Source: Zonotrichia leucophrys gambelii (Eukaryota > Chordata > Aves > Passeriformes > Passerellidae). Taken from it: DNA of 64,000 nt. Shown here one piece after another: positions 13,622-28,600 of the stretch. A program made the position numbers and the translations under genes. Each line of letters opens with the position of its first letter. The stretch's first letter is position 1. Where the stretch lies: the NCBI RefSeq assembly GCF_028769735.1, contig NC_088171.1:93480912-93544911 (forward strand), given 5' to 3'. The notes under the pieces are model-generated. The model searched no databases. It was not told where the DNA came from and saw nothing but the letters and a program-made list of their open reading frames with translations.

Positions 13622-16600
13622 GCAAGTGCCCTTGCTCTCTAGGGGGAATTTCAAAATCGGGCTGTAAGGGACTTCTGGGCTTTAGGGGATGAAAGGGGAA
13701 AGGAGGTGAGAGAGGACTTCTATCTTTCTGACTCTCTGCCAAATAAAATATCCTAGGCTAAAATGTGTCTATATTTTTTGTATAACTAAGGTGTTACCCT
13801 TGGCCTGTTTGCCTCTCCCCCATTAATGCAGGGCTTCCTCACATGCCTCAGAGCTGTGAGAGAATTTCAGAGAACAGTTTTAACTTACGCAGTGATCTTT
13901 TCAACATGTGAAATGTGCAGGAACAACTTGCCATCACCTCCTGTTTAAGACCACTGCTGCCTAAAAGACAGTTTTCTCACTGCTGCACCACCACGAATCC
14001 AAAACAAAGCTGTTTCCCTGAGATTGGCTGTGGAGCCTTTCTGTACACTGCCACTTAGCTACACAGGACTTAGGGCTTTGAATCAGGCATGCCCAAGCCA
14101 TGCAGCCCTGGTTGCTCCCAGAGGCTACTTTACAATTGATTTTAACTTGTGTAGTCTCCCAGTGCCAGAGCACCAGTTAGCAACTGAGGAGTAACAGTAG
14201 GCAAAGGAGCTCCCACTGTCAGCCCAAGTCAATGATCCTTGTTAGATGCTGGCAAAGCAAAGCCCCCAAAGAGGCACCTGTATGCAACACAACTGTCCTC
14301 ACTTTGCCATGCACTGCATACTCAAGACCTGTGACACTGTTCTCCAGAAACTCAATCAAATCCCAATCTTCCTTAGGATCTGCAGGCTTTATACCTGAGA
14401 TTATCTGGGCTCCCCTTTCTGTTTAGCACCTGGATGTAGCTCAGCTCTCTCATGGGCTATCTAATGTAAGTTAGGACAGGCATAATGTAAGACAGAGAAA
14501 TGTCTGATGAGCCTCAGAGTCGGCCTTGCATTTCCAGAGAAGCAATTATGTCTGAGGAAGCAAATATCCCAGGCTGCCCAGATTCTTAACCCATAAAGAA
14601 ATGCAGACCTTTAATGGGCAGGCACAGAAGCAGATTCATTTTTTGCTAGCAGAGATAATATCACAAGATTTCTTCAAGCTACACTCCTTTGAGATTTCTA
14701 TGATTTATAGGGATTTCTTCTTCTTTGATGTTCATTTTGCAGGTGTAACTCTTTTATTGAAAATTCCTCAGCGCTCAAGAAGCCCCAAGCAAAGGTGAAG
14801 AAAATGCATAATTTGGGCCATAAGAACAGCACCACGCCCAAAGAACCCCAGCCTAAAAGGATGGAAGAGGTCTACCGAGCCCTGAAGAGTGGCCTGGAGT
14901 AAGAGCTTTTATCCTGCTTGGTGACTGAAGCTTTATGTGACATTTTAGAGCCTAGAGAAACAAAAACAGGGATCCTTCCTCATAAGAGATGAACATACAC
15001 CTCTTGAAGTCTGGATTGTGACACTTAGTATCTAAAATATTTGTATGGGAAACAGGAATACAGGAGGCAGAATCCCATTTCCATTCACATTTTGAGAAAA
15101 GCTCCCAAATTCTGGGATTTCAGCATCAAATTTTTTTTCCCTCGGAGTTTCCTAGAGTCCTATCAAAGGCTTGTATTGCCTTTCAGATAACATCCCAGAT
15201 GATAACAGGGCTTTAATCAGCCAGATAACAGGCGTAGCGACTGAAAGGCACCAGCCCATAAACTGAGCAGCAGATTAGCTTACTTGAAACTGGTTGTTCA
15301 GTGTAAAGAGAACATTTAGCTCTTACACAGTTAAATAAGTGGGCTCCTATTTATTCCCAAAAAGGCAGCAGGGAGCTGCTTTTAGGACAGATCAACGTAA
15401 ATGAGTTTTTTGTCTGTAAACACATCCAGTGAGGAAAGCCATTTGTCAGGCAGATTTTCTTTTAGGATGGTCATCAGCCAGCTTGGTATGTGCTGCAGAG
15501 CTCATGCATCGTTCTCTGGTTTGTGTTTGCAGTGAATATCTGGAAGTTCACCAGACAGAGCTGGATAAGCTGACTACTCAGTTAAAAGACATGAAAAGAA
15601 ACTCCCGCCTGGTACGTGCCGTGCTTTTTCATGTGTAGGTGCACAGTGGCCTTCTTGAGGTGCTGGAGAAGCCAAGGGATGGGTGTGGGATACAGGGAAT
15701 TTGCACTGGTGCTCTTCTTCCCTTCTAGCCATTGTCTTGTTTGTGACTTCTGAGTGTCAAACAATACTTTTTCTCATGGTGCTGTTGTGTTGCAAAATTA
15801 ATCAGTTTTGTGTTCTCTGTTGCAGGGAGTCCTGTACGATTTAGATAAGGTATGCTACTCCCTTCAACAGTCATTTTGCAAGAAAGCATTAATATCCTTA
15901 CAATGTACATGGAAACCTTTCTCAGAGGAACTGCTTGCCATGCCAACACCTGCATTTCAAAGGAAGAAGTCCCACTCTCCTCCTCTTCCCAGGGGCTCTG
16001 GCATTGCCCACTAATGTAACATCAAACACAGTGTGCTCACTGATCTGGTGTCAAACGTGCCCCACCCACCCTTTTTCTGCAGTCTGCCAGGTCAGACTGG
16101 CTCTGGGACGGGCACAGAGAGACAGACCCCTGCCAGGCAAGGAAAGAAGGAAGCAGAGGAGAGACTTCCTTTTTCTCTCAGCTGACAGCCATTAAATCCA
16201 TTCCTTTGTGCAAATTGTCTTAGCCAGCCCCCAGTCAGATGGGGGCTGATAGCAGTGCACAGGGGGCTGGGGGGGATCCAGGTCAAGCCCCAGTTCAGTC
16301 CTGCTCCTGCGAGTTCTGAAGAAAGAAAAATTGAAAATATATTTTGCCTGCAGGAAAATTTGGGTGAAAGAAATCTTTCAAAAACATTTCCTGAAAATGT
16401 CTGACTTTTTTTTCAGTCAAAATGCCAAGCTTGAGCTTATTCTCAAAACCAGCTTGATAAGGAAGACAATGGATCTTGAAATGCAAAGCCTGATCAAAAT
16501 TAATATGGGATTTCAAAGTACTGAAAACATTATTTTTTAACCTAAAAAAAGCTCTGCTTTCTTTGGGTTTTTTTGTTTGTTTTTTAAATAATTAAAAAAT

Positions 16601-19600
16601 AATTAGTAAATGTAATTTAAAAATATACATTAGGTAACGGAGTGAAGGAGCTCCATTGTCAGCAGCAGCTTAACAGTAGTAGGGTGGGACAACTGATTCT
16701 GGATTCATGGTCATGGAAATCCTGTGTGTTTTAAGCAGGAGTATCTTGGACCCATGGGGACTAGCAGAGCTAGCATAGCAGTGGCTTACTAATTTATTTA
16801 AAGGTGCCTCACCTCTGCCTTTTCCTTTCTTTCAGCAAATCAAAGCAGTTGAGAGATACATGAGAAGGCTGGAGTTCCACATTAGCAAGGTAATGAGCTC
16901 TCTCCTATCATCTTTCTTCTGCATCTGTTCCTATATTATTGAGGAAACAAACCCTTGGCCTCCTGCTACCCCTTTGTGCTGGGGAGGCCGCTCCCAGACT
17001 GGCTGTTTTTTCCATGATAGGCTGGTGGTCAGAGCCAAAGAAAGGGTTTCCACATAGATCCCAAGGTCCAGCCATGCCCCAAGACACTCCCACATACTTT
17101 TAGGTACAGAGAGAACATTGGGTTGGAGACCTGCTGGGGAAAATCTATCTCACAGCATGCTTGTTGTCAAACTTGAGGTAGAAGGAGAGTTGCATCTGAA
17201 AGCAATTTAATTCAGCAGTTATCTCTAGCACACACAGCAGCTAGTTTGGATTTATTCCTGGATTTCACTGCTAATGCTTTTGCTGCGTGGTTTGGGGCCC
17301 ACATCCATTTGAATGCATCGGTAAGAATATTGGTGCAGGTACTTGTGATTTATACTAATACGTTTTAGAGCTGGGTGAAATCCATGGCGTGTATTCTCTT
17401 ACTTATAAACATATCTGCTAGTGATTAGTTGCTTTTTTAAGCCTGACAAAGAAATGAATTATTTTTGACAGATGAAATGTCCTTTGAGAGTCATTTAAAA
17501 AGCATTTGTGCAGCTTCAAGTCCTCTAATTATGACAACCTATCCAAACCTTTTAATTTCAGTCCTCTTACTCTTGGAGCTGAAAATAAAAATATAAATCA
17601 TGAGGTGATAGACTGAGATTTTGTTCCCCAAGCCACCTACTCCCTTGCTGGCAACATGAATGGCAAAAATTAGTACTTAAGGAACATTTCCATTCAAATC
17701 CTTCCCACTTCAGCCTGCTCAGAGCTAATGGTTTCTGGGTTTAGAATAAGAGTGAAAAGCACCAAACACGAGAGGTAACGCTGGTCAGTGTTACTCAGGC
17801 TTGCCAACTGCATGAGTTCACTCTGTAACCCATGGCAACAGAGACAAAAGGAACCAAGTGTGTGGCATTAAAGCCCACAGGCTTGGGCAGGTGTAGAAAC
17901 ATCTTTGTTTCTAATGACAGAAAAGGTTTTTTCAGCAGTATTTAATCAGGGACACAGAGGTGTCCTCTGCCTTTTACCTGCCACTGGTCTGTGAAGGAAG
18001 CAAAGCAAGGAAGATGGGGTGCACCGCAGCAGATCCCACATACCTGGGGAGCAGATGAGCATGTCCTAGCTACATTCACATGGGCAGGAGCCGGATATCA
18101 ATCACAGACCAAGGCTCCACTCCAATGTCAGAAGTAAATACCAAGTGACAGCTATTTATAGTAGCTGTCTTTAGCTTGCTGGCTAGCAAGAGAAACAGGA
18201 GTGAGTATGAGTGCAGAAAGCTTTTTTTGTAACTTCAAAATGGTAAAATGCTACCCGTGCCTTCATTAACTTATGCTGAACTATTTCACTTTGCAAAGCA
18301 TCCCTGTTTTGCGTGGGGTGCCCCAGGTCAGAGACTTCAGCCACCAGTTATCCAAGGTAGCCTTGTAAAAATTGACCCAAGGCTTTGAAGCCATCAGGAA
18401 GACAAGTCCTGTTCCAAACAAATTAGCAACAGCACTTTTTGTTAGAGGTTAAGCAGGCTTGGGAAGTGGGATTGGAAACATGCCTGGATTGTCACATCAG
18501 GCCCATCTCTAATGCAGCACACAGAGTCACAGACTGATGAAGCCAAGGTGCTTTCAGAGAGAGAAATTCTCCCATGAAAATCCATTGCTGAGCAGAAGCA
18601 CTGTGGGACCCAGAGTGACCTCTTGATTTCACAATTTTTTGGCAAAACCCAAATATCATCCTGTTTTAGGAGGGATGTTAGAAGCAGAAAGAAGAGACAG
18701 CTTCTTTCATTCCTGTTCTTCTCCTTACCCTGACAGTCAGATTAGAAAACCCACATCTTCTGTATCTGGCAGATTTAGTTTATAAAAATAAAAAACGACT
18801 ATATATAGCTGGTGTATATATGTGCATATATTACTCAGTTGTAGTAAATGTGTGCGTTCAGTACAGGGATTAGAGGGAAAAGGGAAACGAAAGCACAAGG
18901 TGTGTAAATCCATTGCTCCTCTGAAGCTAGATCCAGGTGAGACTTCAAACTGTGTGTGACTGTGCTTTGCAAAACTTCAGAGCACTTAGAATATGTTGGG
19001 TTAACATATATAATAAGTTATGTTAAGGGAGTGTAAGAAAATGACTTGGTGTAAGTGTCTGGGGGGGGGTTGAAGTTCAAAATACTTTTTTAACTTGACA
19101 TTAGCTGTTTGTAAGCCCTTTACTTGTGCCGACTCCTAGTATGACTCCAGTTTCTGGAGCATGGACAGTAAAAGTTTAAAATATCACTCCCAGCTTCCAA
19201 TTCTACCTATTAGTAGTATTGGAACAGGTTTGATATTGCAACAGCTTTGATCCATGGCTGATATTAAGGAACCAGAGCCACTGCTGACCCTGCTAAATGT
19301 GCCATTTACCACTTCCAGTTGCATTTGGCAGTGTGTACATTGCAGTTGCCTTTTAAAGAGCTCTTCCACAGCGAGATGTTTGAGAAGCTGGCTGCATTCC
19401 TGCCTCACTGGTACGATGGGGAGAACACAAGTAACAATGCTTAGAGGCATGCAGGGCCAGCAGGTGAATTGCTGGCATCTACTGTTGCTCTATTGAGATT
19501 TTTACAGTGGAAGTTACTTTCATCTTGTGTTTCTTTTCCACAGACTGTAACACTATCACAGCTTCATTTCCTCAGCTCCTCCATTGGGTATAATGGTTTG

Positions 19601-22600
19601 GCTGAGTTTTCTTTTAATGCAAATGACTTCATTGTGTTGGCTTTATTTTGCTGGGCTTTCTGGGTTTTTTTCAGTACACTTCCCTTGTTCCCACTAGGTG
19701 GATGAGCTTTATGAAGCCTATTGTATCCAAAGACGTCTCTGTGATGGTGCCAGCAAAATGAAGCAAGCTTTTGCAATGTCTCCTGCCAGCAAAGCAGCTC
19801 GAGAGAGTTTGACTGAAATCAACAGGAGCTACAAGGAGTACACAGAGGTACATCCTCATCAGTTCATTCTTTTCACTCTCACACTGATTGAAAGCCATGG
19901 GAACTTTGCCACTAATTTCAGGAAGAGTTTCATCCAGAAATAAAAGAAAACTCATCAAAGAGGAATTAGTATTTCTTTTTCTTCAGGTGAATACCTGATG
20001 ACTGACAAAGACAGGTTACACGAGCCCAAAGAGTTCCTTGAAATAACAGTTTATTCTCTATAAGAGCAGGGTTATACCTAGGAACTGCAGCACAAAAGCA
20101 AAAGCATCAATCTGTCCCAAACCTACTTAAACTCCCAACTACCTCCTTCCAACCTGCAGATGTAGGGATGGCAGCTTGACTGGAAATGATGTGCCTGCAG
20201 ACATAGGCATTGTGTGTGTGCTTGCTGTGATCAAAATCTATTTTATTGAGCAGGCAGGAGATGGTGAACAAGTCTAACAGTGTTGCAGACTTCCCAGCAC
20301 ACAAGCTGTGACAACCTTCCAAAACCTGAAGGAGGAACTGGAGAGGTTCTAATATCCATCTCTCACAGCCTTCTTTCTTAATGTAGTCCACATTTCTTGA
20401 GAGATTAAATCATGCTGGGAGCCACTTCGCCATAGAGCTGCTGCTGTGGCGCAAGTCCTGGCTGGAGAGGACCAGAAAAGTGAGCAGGTTACACTCCAAG
20501 GCTCAAAGCTTCCCTTTTGCCATCTTGAGGATTAGCATGCAGCAGCAGACAAGCACAGGGTTGCAGTGTCAAAAAAAGCAGGCATAGCTGCCATTTTTTA
20601 GGGCCACCCCTAGGTAAACAAGAAGGATGACTCTGAGATTGATTTTATTGCAGAATATCTTGAATCTATCCTTACAAACAGACCTTAAAAAAATAAACCC
20701 CAGAGACGTTTTGTCTGCCCTCACTGTTCTCTTTTCCAACACAGAACATGTGTACCATAGAAGCAGAGCTGGAAAACCTACTGGGGGAGTTCTGCATCAA
20801 GATGAAAGGTAAGTGCCTTTTCACCTTTCCCTTCTTTCTCAGAAACAGTAGCAGTTGCTGCACACATTGATGAGGGAATTGAGACGTGCTGTGTGACATG
20901 CATTTATGACAGGTGGGGTTTCTCACCCATTGCTGGGCCTTCAAACCCCCTGTTCACACCCCTGCCCACTGGATTACAGAAACAGAAACGCCAATGCTTA
21001 CAAGCTTTCTGAGGTTCTGCTTTTTGTTTTCTAGACTAATTACCTCCCACAAAGACTCCTCCCAACAGCCAAAGCAATTCAGTTTTGAAGACTGCTGTCA
21101 TTTTTGCCTCTATTTTCAGTAATTCTTTGAGAAGGTGACTGGGAAATTATCAGAATTTCCATGGAGCTGAACTTGAAATGTAAAATACCTTCTTAATTTG
21201 ACATCAGCTATTTCTAACTCCTTTACTAATTGTGACTAATGCTATTTTTGACCAAATGTAAAAAAAGCAAAAAGCTGGGGATAGTTTTCCTGGATAACTC
21301 TGTGATGGCATCTACCTTTCCATTTTATTCCTTGTCTTTATGACAGGAGAGTTTATGGATTTGAATGCAATGAAATCAATTTTACTTGAAGCCTCAATGG
21401 ATCATCAGGTATTGCTAATGCTGTTATCCCTTTAAGACTCAATGTCTTAAAGAAGACACTAGGAGTGGATATCTTTTTTGGATCTTCAGTTACTGGCATG
21501 AGAATAGTTCTATAAAACAAAGTCAGCATCTAAATATTCATGAACTCTTAATTCTTCACTTGGTATCTTGCCATTTAAAACATCCACAGTATTGCTGGTG
21601 GAGTTTTGAGAGCTCAGAAATCTCATACAAGCTTTTGATTCTGCTTGCCTTGTCACAGTTGTTTCCTATGATTGCATTGCATGAGATTAAGATTAATCTT
21701 AGATTAAATTAAAATAGCTACTCTGTGCTCTCATATTAGAGAAAACAATTGCAGCAGATGTTGGACTTCTCCTAGCTCCACCCCTCAGGTTTTAGATGAA
21801 CACACAGAGACAGATATTTCTGTACAAGAACCCACAGCAGATCCACAGCATGGACATGTTGAATGAAGCAATGTCACAGAGTGTGTAAAGGGATTTTCCA
21901 GCTCCCGTGGAGCATTTCTTTATTTGCTGTAAGTGCAGTGCACAGTTCCTGGCAGTGGGACATGTTGCAAAAGGTGACACAGTGTCACAAATGTCTTGTC
22001 TGAAGAGGTCTGGCGCCTTCTCTTTTGGATGCCAAATCCTCTGGTAGAACTCAAGGGCTCTGGAGAAGGCAGGTACTGCACTCACATGCGGGAGCAGAGC
22101 ACAGAGCACAAGCAGCAGCTGCTTCTGAACACAGTTTGCATCACGTAAAGAAGCCCAAATTCAGCAAAGAGAAATACCATACTAAGTATTCTCTAATTAG
22201 GGCATCTGAGATTTCTATCTAGATAGTTTTCCCGAGGAATAGGAATCCTATAAGACAATATAGCCATTGCTATTGCTAAGGCTTGCAGCAGCTCTGGCAA
22301 AAAAGCCTGCAGATCACACAGCAAGTTTCCCCCTCAAGTTATACTGCAGCATATCCAGCTAACTTTAGGATCTAATTTAAAATCAAAGCATTCCTCTCCC
22401 CAAAGCTTATCTGTTCCTAGCCATTCCAGTGAAAGTTATTTTTATTTTGTGCCCTCTGTCACTTAGACTGAAAGCAAGCCAACCTACACAATGCTGTCAG
22501 GAAGCAGGGGAGCTGCACAGAGCTTTTATGACTGATATTTATAGAAAAATAAAAGCCTAATCATTTTTCAGAATCAAGATAATAAATGTGCCAGCAGGCT

Positions 22601-25600
22601 TAGCTAACTGGCCAGGATTAATCAGTTGTTGAAATTTACCAGGGAAAGCGAGTGTGGAAATTCCTGTATGGAATTTGCGTGTCCTGTTGTGATGTACAGG
22701 AAAGTGCCCTTATAGCTGTTTGAAGAGCCAGGACAGCAGGAGGTGAAGAGCCCAGATGTTTCACTAAAGAGAGAACAATTTGCTGGCCTGACTCTCAGGT
22801 GGCTCTGCTACACAGAGCCCACCACCAGCAGCCAGGAGTCCAGGAGTCCAGCATCCTGCCCACCAGCAGAGCTGCACGTGCTGCATGAGCTCCAAGTGGC
22901 CCTGCCTCCTTCCCACAGCCCCCTGTCCCCTGTTGTTTCCTACGGAAGTACTTATGCCCTGTTGTCAAGTCAGCATTTAGCCTCCTCTTCATCATTCTGA
23001 AAAGACTTGGCCAGCCTAGTTGGGCCAGTCACAGCTCACAGACTTCAACATCCATTTGGAGTTTTAAGCTGGAGTTTCCTCACTGACCCTACCCATACAC
23101 TGGGCAAAAAAAAAAAGACCTTTTATTTTCCTCAGATGCTTTCAATGATGTGTCCCAGGAGAGATCAAATTCACTTATAAAAGCATGCCTGGGGAGAGAG
23201 GAGCAGTGGTGGAGTGCTAGTAATCCTAAATTATTTATTAACAGTAAATAAATTAGAAAGGAATTGGTAATATGAGCTCTGTGCAAGGGCCTCTCTGAAC
23301 ACTAAGATGAGCAAAGAAAACTATTTTCTGGTCAAAGAAATGGAAGAGGCAGACAAGCAGGGACAGCCCATGACAGCATGCAGGGATTGAGTTGCTCCTA
23401 CAGTACAGATAGCAGGACTGGTTCATCCCTGCAAATACAGCCAGGACTCCTAGGGCTCCTCATACTTGCCTTGATTTTAACACACCCCAGTGTGTTCTGT
23501 TGGGGCATCCCTTTCTCTGCCACAGGCTTTGTATGTGGCCTCAAGACGCTTTCTTTGGGCACTGCAGCACTAGAGGCATAGATTTAGGCTCACATAGGCA
23601 AAGCTGGGTACATTTTTATACCAAAACAAGTGCAACGGCTGCATACTGAGGGGAATCTGTGAGAAAGGAGAAGCTTCCTCTGTGGGAAAATCAACCGGTT
23701 GAGTCCTGTAGAAAAGCAGGTCAGCAGGCCAGGAGTGGGGTGGTAATTCCCCTTGGATTTCAGTGTGGAGCCTCCGGAAACTTTCATTTCATATGCGTAG
23801 TGCTGATATAAAAATAGCATTGTTATGTCCTACCTTAAAAAACCCCAAAACCAAACATAGATCACAAGTGCTTTGCTGTGCTACTTCTCCCACTCTGGGG
23901 AAAAATGGGATTAATCTGGTATTACAGATGTCAGTCATATTTTGTGATGCACTTACTATTGAAAGACACTCAGCTATTATGGGAATGATAATGTTATGGA
24001 AACACCGAGCAGAAGGAGGCCCTGTTGCTTGCTGTGCCTCTCTGAGGATGTGCTAAAAAGGGATCTGTGTTGAAGTGTGGAGCTCGTTCAGACAGTGTAG
24101 AGCAGCACTACAGGGGGATCAGCAGCTTGCCTGCACCTCACCATGGGAGGGGCTCTCAGCTGAGGGTCTGAAGCCAGATGATGTCAGGAAGGTGTTTCTC
24201 CTTTTTCTGTAGTTACTATATGAAAGGAAACTCCAGGCTCTAATAGGGAAAAAGGCTGGAAGGTATAAATCTTTCATGTGGAAGAAACCACAGCCCAATG
24301 AATTTTATACAAATTAAACAAGAAAATAGAAAATTAAGATGGTGGGTTGTCTTGGTTTGGAGGGTGCACCGGCAACAGTAGGAGGGGAATATAAACATCA
24401 GCTGGGGGGCTGCAGGAGAGTGTTGCTCTCTTCTGTCCAAGTGTGGCAGTGGTGGCCCTGGGCACCCCACTGCACCCCACTTCTGGGCTCAGCCACACTT
24501 GGCAGCCCAGGCCCTCCCACAGCCCCTCTGTGTCTTTCCTTCTCAGGTCTGGCTGGCTTCGCTCGGCTCTGCCCAGGAGATCAATACGAGGTATGTCTGC
24601 ATCGGTTTGTTTATTAAATAGCAAAAGAATCAAAAGGAAGGCATAACTCTGCTGCTCTTTATGGCACGATGAATAAAACCTTTTCACATCAGCACCTCAA
24701 TGAACGTTATTTTTATGTTATTTTTCCCATATGTGCTCTGATAAACCTTGCCTTCTCTGTATGTCTGTTTTTGTCAGGGCATCTGTCAGAAGACCTGGAT
24801 TTTGACAAAAGTTTCTAATTCCCCTGGAAAAAATCATATGCCCCATCCCATACACGTAGGGCAAATGGAGCACATCCTTGCAAGCATCCTTTACTGAATG
24901 CATAGGCTCTACTTCATCATAGAGATCAGTGCCAGAAAGACACAATAACCATTTCTCAAGACCCAGGTGTTACCTGCTGTGACGCTGCATCAGGATCTCT
25001 CGTCATTGCAGTGTTTCAATAGAGATCTTCAGGAGTGTGTTCATTAGAGATGGATTAAAATGAAAGCTCTACCAGAACAGAACTAACCTTGCAAGAAATT
25101 TGCAGTGGATTGATAGTGAATCCTTCTAACCAGTATAGTACTTCCTAGCTGCCTCGATCATAGACTCTTTTGTTCCCACTCTCATTCCCTGTGACAAATG
25201 ACTCCTGCTTCCTCTGTAAGGTCAATTAGTTGGTGCAGGTGTCTCCCAGCTGGCCCAAAGTGGTCTTCCTGCTCTTGATGCTTCAAAGTGGGTTACTGCA
25301 CTAGGAATGTCATTCATTTCCGTCATCAGACAGCCAAAACCTCACAGCTGGAGAGGTCTCTGATGGGGAATGGCCAAAAGCTTACCTGCTGGACGGGCAG
25401 ATGATCCAACAAGCTGTAGATGTTGGGATAGACCACTGGTACTTTCATCCTGCCCTTCTAAATCTCCTTTGCCCTGCCACTTTCCCTGTAAGTGGAATTA
25501 AATGCCTTGCAGCTTTGTTATGAGTCATCAAGTTACATGAAGTTAAAAACTTGGGTGAGGGATTCACTACCAAAAGGAGCAATTAGGAGAGCTGAGAGGT

Positions 25601-28600
25601 AGAGATCCTCCAGTAGATTTTTCCTTCTGACTCGATGGGAAGGTAGAAGGGCAGCACCTACGCCACCTAACTCTTCCAGCCTTTCTCAGACTCTTTTCCC
25701 CAGTTCTGTTTCTCTTATTTGTGCATCATGAGAACAGATTTCTCAAGAAAACGAGAGGATTTTTTTTTTCCAGATTTTCATGCGCTACGGTCGCCAGCGC
25801 TGGAAACTGAAAGGCAAGATAGAAGTGAATGGCAAGCAAAGCTGGGATGGAGAAGAGATGGTTTTCCTCCCTCTCATTGTTGGACTGATCTCCATTAAGG
25901 TATGCATGCTGACTCCTTTGCCTGCAAGCAAGGCAGGAGTCAAGAACCTGCCTTCTCATGCACCATCAGCAAAAACACAGAAGCAGATCATTAAACTCTT
26001 CAGAAATGAGCCATAATTAGTATTTCTCACACACCTACTAAAGTGCTGTAATATTGTCCAGTTTAGGTACTACAAGACTAATCCATTTGTGAGAGCTGTG
26101 GGAGAGATTTTCTTCCCAAACTGGAGTCTTTTCATCACTGTTCCATATCTTCATTGCCCTCAGTGTCCCAACACAGTTTTCTCCTGGCTGGAAGTCCATA
26201 TGCTTTCTTTTCCATAAGCCTTCAACCTAGAGAAACCCATTCTCTCATCCCTGTCTAGAAATTGCTCCTAGAGACCATTCCAGATGTTCCTGGTTAGGAA
26301 GTTTAAACAGAAGAATGTCTCGAAAGTCTTAGGGGAAATGGCCCTCTTTGACACTGTAAAGATTTTATGAAAAAATATGCAGGTCATTTCAAAACCCACT
26401 ACCAAAATAATCCCAGATGCGTGAGACAGTAGGTTTTCAATGAAAGGCAAGTTGTGACACATGGTGAGTCACTCTCCTCAATCTAACACGCAAGTTTAAG
26501 GTGGAAAGCTAGGAGAGAACCCCTTTTTATAGTACACAAGAATCCCAGTATTATTAAGGTTAATGTGTATATTCTCTTCCCTTTTTGAACTCTGTCCAAA
26601 CACTTTCACTTAAAAGGCTCAAGAACTGACTTTCAAGCAAACAGCCAAAGGCTGATTTGTGTAGGAGCTGCATATGGAGCTGTCACTCTGAATTCCCAGG
26701 CAAATATATCTCTAAATATGAATAGTGCTCTCCTCCTACTGTAACAACATACACAGAGGTGGTTCCTCAACAGTAGATCTGTAGAAGTCCTCACCAAAGG
26801 CCATCCTTGGTGCAAACAATTACATGGCTTCAGAGTTACAAAAGAGAAATACCTGGAAGAGAGCTCCCTTGGGAATTACTGATTAGGCAAGTTACATCAG
26901 GAGATTCCCAGTCAGGAATTTGTCAGCTGCTGAAACACTCTATGGCCTCCCTGTTCTCACTCTTCCCTTGGGCTCTGGTTATCATTAGTGCAAAAGATCA
27001 AATACAAGACTAGACAGCCGCTTGGTCTGAGCCAGTACGGTTGTCCTCTTCTGACTCCTATAAAAAACATAAAGAAAACATGGAATCATGGTCATATGCA
27101 GCTATGCATTTCCTAAAAATAAACCAAAACAAAACCACCACCAAACCCAGATTTTTTTCCTTAAGTAATGCAACAGACAATCATATTTTAGAAGCTCTTT
27201 GGCAAGGAGGCCAGGCCAGACAATCAAAACTATTATCTTGGGATTAGGGATTGCAGTGCCTTTTGTGGTCCTGAATATCCTGTTCTCATCTCTTACAGGT
27301 CACAGAAGTTAAAGGACTTGCTACTCATATCCTTGTGGGAAGTGTAACCTGTGAGACAAAAGACCTGTTTGCAGCCCGGCCTCAGGTGGTTGCAGTAGAT
27401 ATTAATGACCTTGGCACAGTAAAGCTGAACCTTGAGATCACCTGGTAGTAAGTAGAACTCCTTGGTCACTCAATCAATCAATCAGCTGTAAAATTTCAAT
27501 CAAAGAAAAATGGTTCATCCATGTGGGTAGTTCTCTCCATATTTTTCCCTGCCGAGGAAGATTGTGAAGGAACTGTGGCCCAAGTTTGGTATATGAGAAA
27601 TAGTTCATGGTCAGCCACAGTTTACCTGCTTTTCCTGTGGTGAAGAGGGCTGTGCCTAGTTTCAGCTGTTAAATTAGGTTTGGTAAGAAGTGACATTACA
27701 AGGTATGGGAACTACTTAGTGATGATAGATCTCAGAATTGCCTAAAGCTTACTTCAAAGCTTAAAAATGGGATGTAACTGAGTGCTCATATATATATATA
27801 TATATGTATGTGTGTATATATATATATATGTATATTTTTTATTTATATATATTTTTAATGGTTTTTTTAATCATTTTATGGATTTACACTAGCATAGCAA
27901 AGTTCAGGAGCTGGCCCATCTTGAAAAGCTGGTTTTTAAGGGCTTCATACACCACAAGAGTGATGGGAAATCTCTTGGTGTTTTTTATTCACATTGGTCA
28001 GCATAGGTGAGCTGGTAATCTTAGGACACAAACCCAATTCTCACTGCATTTTAATAAAATAAGTAAATGTCATTTCTGAAGAAACATTGATGCATTTAAC
28101 TTTTTACAATCATGTGTGCTGTTCCTTGTAATGCAGTAAACATGAAGGCAGCAATAACAGCTCCTGGTTTCCTTTACAATGCAACAGCTCTATTAATAGT
28201 TGAGCACCTTTCTCATTAGTATGTGTGACACTTGGCAACTCAAATGCAAGAATACTTTTCATGTGAGAAGAATAACATCAGACTACACTACAGAAATTAT
28301 TTCTGAGGAAACGCTTTTATCAGAACCAAAAACCACACTTCTGAGACTGCTGTCTAATTAACAACATTTTCTTTAAACACTTCAGTTTAAAAACTTGCTA
28401 CCTCTGGGTTTTGATGTGCTAATAAACCACCCTTTCAAAAATGCTTTCTATGGACCTGAAAGTCCCTCTTGCTCAGCCTAACAACCTTTTATTTTCTCCC
28501 CTCTTTCTTGTGTATCCGTAGCCCCTTTGATGTTGAAGATTTGACCCCATCCACAGGAAATGTGAGCAAGGCATCTGCTCTCCAGAGGAGAATGTCCATG

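Larger units (their letters stand above)
13622..16835 (+). other. RIPOR2: RIPOR2 introns 1-4
   Basis: Non-coding sequence between exons 1 and 5, interrupted only by the listed exons. I see no repeat family, RNA gene or further exon that I can support. Confidence 0.7.
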
